Assembly (NCBI RefSeq): GCF_001610875.1
Contig: NZ_CP011272.1
Location: forward strand, 6,181,988 to 6,245,987
From: Pirellula sp. SH-Sr6A
GTDB lineage: Bacteria > Planctomycetota > Planctomycetia > Pirellulales > Pirellulaceae
DNA length: 64,000 nucleotides
Reading direction: 5' to 3'
How positions within the stretch are numbered: position 1 is the first letter of the stretch; the number at the start of each line of letters is the position of its first letter. Positions 18,301-25,809 of the stretch are shown piece after piece. Under the pieces are notes generated by a model, which saw only the letters and a program-made list of their open reading frames with translations, did no database searches and was not told the origin of the DNA. A program made the translations under genes and the position numbers.

Positions 18301-18690
18301 CAAGCCAATTGCGATTTTTACGCGGTCACTGATTCCGCGGGCACATCTGGAATCAGCACACTCAGCGTTCGAAGCTCTGTATCGGAGACGACCATTGGGA
18401 ATTGGACCACCGTCGTCATGACACCGATCGATTTCCTATCGCCAGGAACAGTCCGTGACGAGATCACGAGGCCCGATGACTCGTTCGAGAATCGCGAGTG
18501 CAACGACTTGTTCGGAACGTTCAGCTGGGTGACGCCGGATCAAAGCGTTGAAGACCCCGTTGATCCAGTATCGCGTCCAGCTCTCTGCGATTCGTTCGAA
18601 GAAGGACCGTTGGAGCGAAAATCGTTCGACATTGAAAATGATCTAGCCTTCACCCTCGAGCACATCGAAGATTTGCTAGGCTCGATCTAA
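15364..18690 (+). CDS. Large Ig-repeat protein with C-terminal calpain-type cysteine protease domain, 1108 aa
   Basis: Probable exported or surface protein. Residues 22-32 read LEQLESRLLNA, close to the LEPR-xLL N-terminal motif of giant planctomycete proteins. A PKD/Ig-like region (about 75-165) is followed by five more Ig-like repeats of about 100 residues, each marked by DQFG(N/Q/K) and a later Trp (about 170-640). A helical region (about 650-770) leads into a C2/calpain-like peptidase core: Q783-G-Y-L-G-D-C789, H946 in GSHAYIVTGY and N964 in LYNPWG, so the oxyanion Gln and the Cys-His-Asn triad are all present. I see no EF-hand. The acidic C-tail ends in EHIEDLLGSI. Substrate and localisation are unknown. 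The stop overlaps the opposite gene's stop. Confidence 0.88.
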   Translation: MFFSSSSPHQKNRKIKTTPLGLEQLESRLLNAVDGMEALLAAAIPQDALGHTFLVASQNVRSTNTAPRVQTAPKLQTGTEVKGTSARLIVQGTDDQGESKLTYTWSVLSAPVGGSATFDINGTNKAKGVTATFTRAGQYQFRVLITDQAGLTSQSTLRVQVVQVPTAVQAFSIQGSPLTDPLQVTTTSQSISIRATDQFGQPISRLATLSWSAVKQPSNGKFSAMNGNTGTNLQFTSTGTYSLKVASGNASLIIQANVIPTLTSIGIQDSNKVSIRSANAISLPKSQARFHAVGLDQFGNPLKSQPVIDWAFPSKPNGSQPVVQATANRADMQFDRVGSYTVRATSGTVQSQITVSLGITLSRIELLDAIGDVLPPKAQTTTSTRTQQFTVRGFDQFGQSISALPSLTWTTVKAPNGGQASGTLSRTTASLTFTAPGIYSLKVAGGTAVTAFQVNVERTSTTLEAINASNSVINPRVPLTTTGTSVAISLRSVDQFGKPFTAPLSATWSVVSGPNGNNAQFSTVRGVTTITFDRAGSYTVRASAGNSSVTFNVQVAQRIATLHLSPGSASLDAGARLQFRAEGLDQFGNPITSLGAVTWSATGGSISSGGLFQAGVQGNTFQVTARIGQLSASMSGTIVAAGAHSSLTNSALRSLVSSLHADSSISRLEMIQILRSVGTDGVVGSDELADLRLLVSSNSGFLMPTYVRELARDVVQSNPANSKFRGQTAGNLSVGSSATLLNNLIDKWFLGADLPLIAGGGISYQTANGVLFSGTPSRVDALQGYLGDCYFIASITSIADQTPAAVQNMFLDNGDGTFTVRFFGPTSADYITVNRQLPALSSGVLAYAGLGKSVSSATTPLWVALAEKAYAQWNETGLSGRDGTNTYAGIEGGWMSNVNRQVLGYASSNYAVSTSSASHLASQLGGGRAVTIGTKGNVSNGLVGSHAYIVTGYDAGTGTFDLYNPWGTTHPGPLTWSQIQANCDFYAVTDSAGTSGISTLSVRSSVSETTIGNWTTVVMTPIDFLSPGTVRDEITRPDDSFENRECNDLFGTFSWVTPDQSVEDPVDPVSRPALCDSFEEGPLERKSFDIENDLAFTLEHIEDLLGSI

Positions 18691-21600
18691 TCGTGGATTC
18701 GCTCGCGCAATCCGGATTGAACTCCCTCGTTCTCTTCTTCCTCTTCTTCTTCCTCGACGGCTTCTTCGTCGCCGAACCAAACATCGTATTCGGTTTCGGT
18801 TCCAAGCAGGTCGTTCAAGGCTGTGACATTGGGATCCGAAACCAATCGCAGTTCATGTGACAGATCTTTTCCATCAACGGTCAACGTGACTTTGTAGGTT
18901 CCCGAAGGAGCCGCTGTCGCGCGCCCTCCGCCCGTACCTCCCGAGCCGCGTCGCGGCCCGGAATCGCCCCGACCACCACCAGCCGATTCACCTCGGCCAC
19001 GTGGAGGAGGGGATGAGACTAGATCCCAAACCACGCGGTGCAAGCCCGGCTCTACAGGCCCGCGGATCTCACGAATTGTCTCTCCCTCTGCATTGGCGAT
19101 GCGCACGACGGCCTCCTTGGCCTTCTTCGAAAGCGAATAGTAGAGGATCGCACCACTGGGGGGATTCTCGCCCGCGTACGAGCGATTCGTGCCACCGCGG
19201 GCTGGTTCTCGGCGCCATCGAATGGCTGTTAACGGTTTGAACAAGTGGGGGGCGGCATTCGATTGTTGCACTGCGAATTGGTTCAACGGAGTGATATCTG
19301 CGATCCAAAGGCTTCGGCCGTGGGTCGCTGCGACAACTTCACCATTATTCGGATGGAATGCGAAGTCGAAGACCGGAACGGTCGGAAGATTCGTGTTCAG
19401 CGAGTTCCAAGTCCCTCCTCGGTTCGCAGAAGCGAACACATGGAATTCGGTTCCGACCAGCAAAACATTCTCGTTGAAGGGGGATTCTCGAAGGCAGCGC
19501 GTGGAGCCCCAGGGGAGGTTCGAACGGATCGATTTCCAGGTTGCACCGAAGTCTTCCGAAACAAATGCGTAGGGCTCGTCGTCGTTGGATCGGTGACCGT
19601 CGAGAGTGATATAGACACGCCCGGGCGCGAAACGAGACGCTTCCACCGTAGCCACCCAACGAGGTGCTGGTAGATCCAATCCTTTCGCGATCTCACTCCA
19701 CGACTTACCACCATCTTTGGTTACCCAGAGCGCTCCATCGTCGGTCCCGACGTAAAGCACGTTGGAGTCGAGTGGCGACTCGGACAATGCCGTTGCGGAG
19801 CCTCGTTTCGTCAGGGTGATTTCCGGTGAGATTCTCTCCAGATTGTTACCGCGGTCCATGGATCGGAAGACATAGTTACCTGCCGCATAAAACACTTTGG
19901 AATTGGCGTTAGAAAGTATGAACGGAGTATTCCAGTTGAATCGATAGGCCGGTTGACCTTCGACGTTGCGAGGACGAATCGAAGCTCGTTCCCCTGTTTT
20001 CATATTCCTGCGACCCATCGCGCCGTTCTGGCTGGTCCAATAAACAAGATCGGGATCGTTCGGATCGACGCGGCACATAAAACCGTCGCCGCCACCCACC
20101 GAGACCCAATCTTCGTTGACGGGGCCCCGTCCCGAAAGGGAGAGTGCTGGGCCCCCCCAAGTACCATTGTCCTGCAATCCTCCGTACAAGTAGTAGGGAT
20201 ATTTAGGCGAGATCGCAACATGATAGAACTGGCCGATCGGCAAGGTATTCAGGTGATCCCAGTTGCGGCCTTGATCATAGGTCACGTACACACCACCATC
20301 GACTCCGATGATCATGTGATTCCCGTCCTTGGGATCGACCCATAGGGAGTGGCCATCGGCGTGAACGGAGCGACCTAAGCTTTCGTCAAAGGTAATCCCT
20401 CCATCCACCGATTTGAATTGAGAGACACCCAACAGATAAATCTTTTGGTCATCGTTCGGGTCGACACGGATGACACTGAAGTACATGGGGCGCGAATGGA
20501 CGCTATTGATTCGTGTCCACGATTCGCCCCCGTCGGTGGATTTGTAGACACCGCCGTATTCGAAGCCTTTCGCTCCCTGCTGGTCCTGCACATTCGCCGC
20601 TTGCCCGCCGAGGGAAGCGGTATAAGGACGGACGGGAGCGGGTCGCTCTGCAGCAATGACTTCTATTTCCTTCATCTCCGTCGCACGTGCTACTTCAAAA
20701 TTGAGTTTGTCTCCAACGTTGAGTTCCGCCAGCATGGTGGTCAATTCGCGGTAGGTGCCGATACTCTTCTTGTTGACTCCCTTCACCACGTCTCCTTTCA
20801 TCAATCCTGCTTTCTCAGCGGGACTATCGGCTGTGATTTCAGTGAGGAGAGCGCCCCCTTTTTCTGCATTCGCCCCTTGGAATCCAACGTAAGTGCGAGC
20901 CGGTGCAGCGGGTTGTTGCGAACCGGGTTGGGTGGGACGGTTTTCCAAGGTCATTTCTAGTTCTTTGGTCTCGTCATCGCGAAGGAACTTCACCTTCACT
21001 TTGTCACCGGCCTTTTTGGAGGTGACGGTGCTGACAACCTCGGACCAAGCTTTCGCCGGTTGTCCATCGAATTCGACTAGAATATCGTCGACCTGAAGCG
21101 ACGCCTTTCCTGCGGGGCTCTCCGGATTGACTTGGGTAAGCTTGACGCCTTGATCGACATCTTCGCCGATTCCTCCGAACCAAACTCCTTGTTGCGGCGT
21201 TGCCCCTGCTCGCCCACCTCGATTGGTCAGTTTGATTTCGAGCGTCTTCTTTTCGTCTCCGCGCTGAACCGTCAGCGAAACCGAATCGCCACCTTTCTTC
21301 TTTCGAAGTGAATCGAGTATTTCATCAAACGACTTCAGCTCTTGCTCACCCATAGCAATGACCACATCCCCGGTCTGTATCCCGCCCGTTTGCGCGGGAC
21401 TTTTGGGGTAGACCTGAGTGATGACAATCTTGCCATCGACGTCTGCACCCACCGCCCCCCAGTTTACGTTTAGTGGTTGAGGTCCCTTTCCAGTATTCTC
21501 GCTGTCAACGATGGCAAAGAGGATATTCGGATCTTTGCGGAACCAGTCGATTCCGATTCTCCCCAATTGGCCAGTAGGAAGTCCGTTGGTCAATTTTTTC

Positions 21601-22754
21601 CAGTTTTTGCCTGCATCGGTCGTTTTATAAATGCCGCTTGCAGGTCCCCATTTGCGAATGGGGTCGTATCCGTCATAGCCTTCGGGAATCGGTATTTCGT
21701 TTCCGGGCCAGCTGTCAAAACCGTCGCGCAGGCGTTCCCAAGCGGTCACAATGAGAGTGTTGGGATCCGTGGGGTGCATCTGCATCTCCATAATCCCAGT
21801 CCGATCGTCGAGATAAAAACATCGATCCCATGTTTCGCCGCCATCGGTTGTCTTGTAGACACCGCGCTCCTCATTGGAACCGTAAAGTCGTCCTAACGCT
21901 CCGACGTACACCGTGTTTGGGTCTGTGGGGTGAACGACGATTTCTCCGATTTGAAACGTCTTTTTAAGCCCCATGTTCTTCCACGTTTTGCCACCGTCGG
22001 TCGATTTGTAGACTCCATCTCCATATGAGACCGAATTGCGAGGATTATTCTCTCCCGTTCCAACCCAAACAATGTCCGGATTGCTCTTTGATACAGCGAC
22101 GGCACCGATCGAAACGGTTGCCTCCCGATCAAACTGCATTTCGAAGGAGATGCCATTATTGGTTGTCTTCAGTAGCCCACCGGATGCAGTCGCGGCCCAC
22201 CATGTCGACGGGGAGTTTTCGTTGACGGCAAGATCAACAATTCGTCCCCCCATATTCGCGGGGCCGACATTACGCCATCGAATTCCTTTGAGCCACTCTT
22301 TGGAAAGAACGCCATCCCATTCTTTCTTTTCTTCGGCGGGCGTCGCTTTGACAGGGGACTCGGCAGCAGGTTGGTCGACTTTGGTTGGTGCAGTCGGTTT
22401 TTCGGATTCCTTCTGCATCCCCTGGAGGGATTTGGTGATTTCAAGAAGTTGTTTTTCAATGCGTTCCAAACGCGAATCGGGCGCCTCCGAGGTGCGACCT
22501 TGGCCTCGTGCTGGTCTTTCTCGAGGTGGGGATTGATCCGAAGCGGCGGGAGTTGCTTCGTTCGGTTTAGGATTCGCTTCCTCGGTATTGGCCTTTGGCT
22601 CCGCCACGGGTGTGGACTGCGGTTTGTCCGGAGATTCGGCCTTAGGAGAAACAGGTTGCTCCTGCGCCATGGTGGGGACGTCGCAACGAATCACTTCGCC
22701 GCCTACCGCGAGGATCGACAGAATAAATAGCAGTCGGTTAGCACGCCAACGCAT
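18687..22754 (-). CDS. VPS10/BNR beta-propeller protein with three inserted PDZ domains, 1355 aa
   Basis: Secreted protein: signal peptide (about 1-30), then a Pro/Glu/Lys-rich linker with a probable coiled coil (31-150), then sortilin/VPS10-like BNR repeats bearing the Asp-box pattern (S-T-D-G-G-x-T-W), for example VYKSTDGGKTWKN, GVYKTTDGGETWD and VTKDGGKSWSEI. Three PDZ domains in tandem interrupt the propeller at about residues 432-705 (VITQVYPKSPAQTGGIQTGD; LTQVNPESPAGKASLQVDD; LTEITADSPAEKAGLMKGD). Blades resume afterwards. The C-terminal part has a FlgD-like Ig segment (about 1190-1250), a Gly/Arg-rich stretch and a run of about eight glutamates. Propellers of this type are often called glycosyl hydrolases in annotation, but no catalytic residues can be assigned. 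It is the last gene of the 29022-18687 minus-strand set. Confidence 0.88.
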   Translation of the reverse strand: MRWRANRLLFILSILAVGGEVIRCDVPTMAQEQPVSPKAESPDKPQSTPVAEPKANTEEANPKPNEATPAASDQSPPRERPARGQGRTSEAPDSRLERIEKQLLEITKSLQGMQKESEKPTAPTKVDQPAAESPVKATPAEEKKEWDGVLSKEWLKGIRWRNVGPANMGGRIVDLAVNENSPSTWWAATASGGLLKTTNNGISFEMQFDREATVSIGAVAVSKSNPDIVWVGTGENNPRNSVSYGDGVYKSTDGGKTWKNMGLKKTFQIGEIVVHPTDPNTVYVGALGRLYGSNEERGVYKTTDGGETWDRCFYLDDRTGIMEMQMHPTDPNTLIVTAWERLRDGFDSWPGNEIPIPEGYDGYDPIRKWGPASGIYKTTDAGKNWKKLTNGLPTGQLGRIGIDWFRKDPNILFAIVDSENTGKGPQPLNVNWGAVGADVDGKIVITQVYPKSPAQTGGIQTGDVVIAMGEQELKSFDEILDSLRKKKGGDSVSLTVQRGDEKKTLEIKLTNRGGRAGATPQQGVWFGGIGEDVDQGVKLTQVNPESPAGKASLQVDDILVEFDGQPAKAWSEVVSTVTSKKAGDKVKVKFLRDDETKELEMTLENRPTQPGSQQPAAPARTYVGFQGANAEKGGALLTEITADSPAEKAGLMKGDVVKGVNKKSIGTYRELTTMLAELNVGDKLNFEVARATEMKEIEVIAAERPAPVRPYTASLGGQAANVQDQQGAKGFEYGGVYKSTDGGESWTRINSVHSRPMYFSVIRVDPNDDQKIYLLGVSQFKSVDGGITFDESLGRSVHADGHSLWVDPKDGNHMIIGVDGGVYVTYDQGRNWDHLNTLPIGQFYHVAISPKYPYYLYGGLQDNGTWGGPALSLSGRGPVNEDWVSVGGGDGFMCRVDPNDPDLVYWTSQNGAMGRRNMKTGERASIRPRNVEGQPAYRFNWNTPFILSNANSKVFYAAGNYVFRSMDRGNNLERISPEITLTKRGSATALSESPLDSNVLYVGTDDGALWVTKDGGKSWSEIAKGLDLPAPRWVATVEASRFAPGRVYITLDGHRSNDDEPYAFVSEDFGATWKSIRSNLPWGSTRCLRESPFNENVLLVGTEFHVFASANRGGTWNSLNTNLPTVPVFDFAFHPNNGEVVAATHGRSLWIADITPLNQFAVQQSNAAPHLFKPLTAIRWRREPARGGTNRSYAGENPPSGAILYYSLSKKAKEAVVRIANAEGETIREIRGPVEPGLHRVVWDLVSSPPPRGRGESAGGGRGDSGPRRGSGGTGGGRATAAPSGTYKVTLTVDGKDLSHELRLVSDPNVTALNDLLGTETEYDVWFGDEEAVEEEEEEEENEGVQSGLRERIHD

Positions 22755-22895
22755 ACGAATGTGTCCTATGAATCACGAAAGAAAACTGCATTGGAGAGAA
22801 TCGTTGCATTCTCATTACCGGTGCAGCGAGGTTCAAGGATGGAATGCGAGAATATTCACCAATCAGGCAAAGAGATTTGGACGGTCGAAGAGTGG

Positions 22896-22914
22896 AAAAA
22901 TTCGCAGTGCGAAT
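22896..22914 (-). terminator. Probable intrinsic terminator after the UxaE-like gene
   Basis: On the minus strand ATTCGC, a three-base loop and GCGAAT are followed by TTTT. It lies about 105 bp past the stop of the epimerase gene (23020). A stronger T-less hairpin is nearby. Confidence 0.45.
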
Positions 22915-22922
22915 GGAGGGAG

Positions 22923-22946
22923 GGCGAGGAGTTCCCCCTCCTCGCC
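22923..22946. repeat. Perfect 9-bp inverted repeat in the intergenic region
   Basis: GGCGAGGAG (22923-22931) and CTCCTCGCC (22938-22946) flank a six-base C-rich loop. It is only 9 bp from the T-tailed hairpin at 22896-22914, so the two probably act together in ending or stabilising the transcript. The rest of 22755-23019 shows nothing else. Confidence 0.5.
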
Positions 22947-23019
22947 GAATTGGTGGCGAGGGAGGGCTCCGAGAGATGGTGTTTGACGAATCGACCCGTT
23001 TCGTGGTCGCCGGGACTCG

Positions 23020-24273
23020 TTACGAGCCGACAAAAATCGGCCGAAGGTGGCGCTGCCACAAATTGGTTGTGACTTGCTCGGCCACGACCGATTCGTTGGC
23101 CACTAACAATCCTGTGTATCGGCTCCCCGCTTTGGCTGCCAATTTGAAGGAGACGTGAAGCAGTTGCCTCATGTCCGCGCAAAATCGAGGATGAGCAGGG
23201 ATGTGCCGAATGGCTTGGGCAAACTCTGCTCCTGACCAGCTCCGCACCGTTTGCGGCGCCGGCAATCGAGCGGATTGAATGTCGATGACACTCGCATAAG
23301 GGGCGCAAAGCTCATCGACATGTTCATAAGCATAAGTGTACATCTCGTTTGCCAACTCAAGTCCGTCACCACCAGCCTCAGCAAGTCCAATGACTTCTTC
23401 CAGCCAGGTCGTTCCCGCGGTTTTCACGTGAATGCCTGCCCCCGTGTCCTTTAAGCACCGGTGGATGATCGGATAGAGACTGAATTTGTCGCTCCCGCTG
23501 TGGACACTCAACTTCAAATTAGATGGTAGGCCGTAGGTTTTAGAGCAATGGGCCAACACCGCGATGTCATCTCGAAATTCTTTTTCGAACTGTTGCAGAT
23601 CTCCCACATAATCCACACCCTTGTTGAATCGTCCCGTAAACTTCGGTGCAATTGTTTGCAATGGAACGTTTTCGTCGGCTAGTGCGGCGAGGATGACCAG
23701 CAACTCGGGAGGTGTTTGGGGCGAATCGGTTTCATCCATGGAAACCTCGGCAATCAAACGATCCGTTCCCTTTTTCGTCGCGATGTGCTGATAAATGAGT
23801 GCCGCTTGTTTAACCGCCAAGAGGTATTTGGAGGCAACGCGGCGTACGAAGTCCTTATTGAGTTCGAGCGGATCGGCGATTCCGTCGACGCGAATCGCGC
23901 TATGCAGTTCGGGGTGTCGGTCCACAAATCGTTCGATTTCGTCCGCTGATGCCGTCTTCCCAATGGAATCTGCGACATCGATTGTAAAAAAATCGGAACA
24001 ATCGAGAAATCGATCCACAGTCGCCAATTGGATGTGATCCGCATCGACATGCCAGGGGTGCTTCCATCCCAATGCGTTCACAGCCGATTGGGCAGCCTCC
24101 AGCACGCTGATGGGTTCCGAACCGACAAAGTTATGCTCTCGATTGGATTTGTTCCACACCGGGGCTACGACGTGTCCAGCTTTTTCTAACATCTGGAATG
24201 CAGCTAGCTGGGCTTTCGCCTGGTGCGCAAATCGATCGCCGACACCGAATGAATACTGGGAAAGGATTAGCAT
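23020..24273 (-). CDS. uxaE: UxaE-like tagaturonate epimerase family protein, 417 aa
   Basis: Resembles the UxaE family, which interconverts tagaturonate and fructuronate in galacturonate catabolism. Typical stretches are present: GWKHPWHVDADHIQL, DFFTIDVADSIG, KFTGRFNKGVDYVGD and LKLSVHSGSDKFSLYP, with several His/Asp/Glu residues fit for metal binding. ATG at 24273 was chosen over a TTG at 24312 that would add 13 residues lacking conserved character. It follows the DUF1501 gene by 54 bp on the same strand and probably shares its transcript. The window also encodes a KDPG aldolase (54055-54732), the terminal enzyme of hexuronate breakdown, although in a different unit. The family call rests on recalled motifs. 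Confidence 0.75.
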   Translation of the reverse strand: MLILSQYSFGVGDRFAHQAKAQLAAFQMLEKAGHVVAPVWNKSNREHNFVGSEPISVLEAAQSAVNALGWKHPWHVDADHIQLATVDRFLDCSDFFTIDVADSIGKTASADEIERFVDRHPELHSAIRVDGIADPLELNKDFVRRVASKYLLAVKQAALIYQHIATKKGTDRLIAEVSMDETDSPQTPPELLVILAALADENVPLQTIAPKFTGRFNKGVDYVGDLQQFEKEFRDDIAVLAHCSKTYGLPSNLKLSVHSGSDKFSLYPIIHRCLKDTGAGIHVKTAGTTWLEEVIGLAEAGGDGLELANEMYTYAYEHVDELCAPYASVIDIQSARLPAPQTVRSWSGAEFAQAIRHIPAHPRFCADMRQLLHVSFKLAAKAGSRYTGLLVANESVVAEQVTTNLWQRHLRPIFVGS

Positions 24274-24327
24274 TGGGACTTTGGAATAGTGGGGGATAAG
24301 GGATCGAGTCAATCGATCTCGGGTACT

Positions 24328-25764
24328 TTATGCCAAGATACCTTGTACGATTTGCCCATGAACATCCGTGAGACGAAAATCTCGTCCTGAATAACGGTAG
24401 GTTAGTTTTTCATGATCGATTCCCATCAAATGGAGGATGGTGGCATGGAGGTCATGCACGTGAACTTTGTTCTCCACCGCTGCGAAACCGAATTCGTCGG
24501 TTGCGCCGTAAACCATTCCTCCTTTTACGCCACCCCCCGCGAGCCACACGGAAAAACCATGGTTGTTGTGATCGCGTCCTTTGGCTCCTTCTGAAACGGG
24601 AGTTCGGCCGAATTCACCGCCCCAAAGAATGAGCGTGTCTTCGAACAATCCTCTCGCCTTCAAATCTTTGATCAAGGCCGCGATGGGTTGATCGACCGCT
24701 TTTGCTTTTTGAGCATGGTCTGCGATGTTTTCATGATCATCCCATGGTTGTCCGTTACCGTAGAAAACCTGAACCATTCTCACTCCCCGTTCGACGAGGC
24801 GACGCGCCGCCAAGCATCCGTCGGCGAACTCTCCTTTTCCGTAGGCGTCTCTGGTCGCCTGCGTCTCCTGGCTCAAATCGAAAACATCCTGTGCTTCCGT
24901 CTGCATTCGAAACGCCATCTCTAAAGATTGAATCCTGGCTTCCAGTGGGTTGTCGTTACCGCCCCGTTGTTCTAGATGTATTTGATTCAGCTGCTTAAGG
25001 AGATCGAGTTGTTCCCGTTGGGCAACGGGAGTTATCGATGCATTCTTGATGTCGCGAATCACGCTCTCTGGGTCTAGTTTCGAATTGTTGATCTGTGCTC
25101 CTTGGTAAATTCCAGGGAGGAATCGATTTCCCCACAACGCGGGACCCACGACGGGTTTTCCTGGACAGAGCACGACGAATCCAGGAAGGTTTTCGTTTTC
25201 AGTGCCCAATCCATATAGCAACCATGAGCCCATCGACGGTCTCGTGGGTTGCGTTTCCCCACTGGTCATCATCAAGAGCGATGGCTCGTGATTCGGAATA
25301 TTGGTGTGCATGGAACGGATCACGCACAAGTCGTCAGCGCAGGTGCTCAGGTGGGGGAAAATCTCGCTGATTTCCAACCCTGACTCGCCATGACGGCCAA
25401 AACGAAACGGTGACTTCATCAGCCCGCCCGTCTTTCGCTCTGTCTTGAGATTCGATCCGGGGGGGCGCTGTCCATCGTATTTTTCTAGAGCGGGCTTAGG
25501 ATCGAAGGTGTCGACTTGAGAAGGACCACCGTTCATAAACAGATGGATGATTCTCTTGGCACGAGGACGAAACATCGGAGGCTTCGGGGCGAGAGGGTTT
25601 TGAGGCGATGCAACGCCATGGGACTCTTGACCCAAAAGGCTTTGCTTTTCCAAAACAGCGGCCAATCCGAACGTGCCCAGCCCTGTTCCGAGTCGTTGGA
25701 GCAGGTCGCGACGGGATGGGACGAACGAGGAATCAGAGCCTAACTGCGAGTGAAGGATTCTCAT
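24328..25764 (-). CDS. DUF1501 family protein with Tat-type signal, 478 aa
   Basis: Second DUF1501 protein of the window. A twin-arginine stretch, SRRDLLQRLGTGLGTFGLAAV, begins at about residue 17, indicating Tat export. Family motifs are clear: HLFMNGGPSQVDTFDPKP, GEFGRTPVSEGAKGRDHNNHG and FSVWLAGGGVKGGM. It lies 45 bp downstream of the PSCyt1/DUF1549/DUF1553 gene and 54 bp upstream of the UxaE-like gene, so all three are probably one transcript. The pairing with a PSCyt1-type partner is standard for planctomycetes. Biochemical activity is not established for this family. Confidence 0.92.
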   Translation of the reverse strand: MRILHSQLGSDSSFVPSRRDLLQRLGTGLGTFGLAAVLEKQSLLGQESHGVASPQNPLAPKPPMFRPRAKRIIHLFMNGGPSQVDTFDPKPALEKYDGQRPPGSNLKTERKTGGLMKSPFRFGRHGESGLEISEIFPHLSTCADDLCVIRSMHTNIPNHEPSLLMMTSGETQPTRPSMGSWLLYGLGTENENLPGFVVLCPGKPVVGPALWGNRFLPGIYQGAQINNSKLDPESVIRDIKNASITPVAQREQLDLLKQLNQIHLEQRGGNDNPLEARIQSLEMAFRMQTEAQDVFDLSQETQATRDAYGKGEFADGCLAARRLVERGVRMVQVFYGNGQPWDDHENIADHAQKAKAVDQPIAALIKDLKARGLFEDTLILWGGEFGRTPVSEGAKGRDHNNHGFSVWLAGGGVKGGMVYGATDEFGFAAVENKVHVHDLHATILHLMGIDHEKLTYRYSGRDFRLTDVHGQIVQGILA

Positions 25765-25809
25765 GGCGAACTTTCCGGCCGGGATCTGTCGAGGTTTTTG
25801 CTGGGTGGT

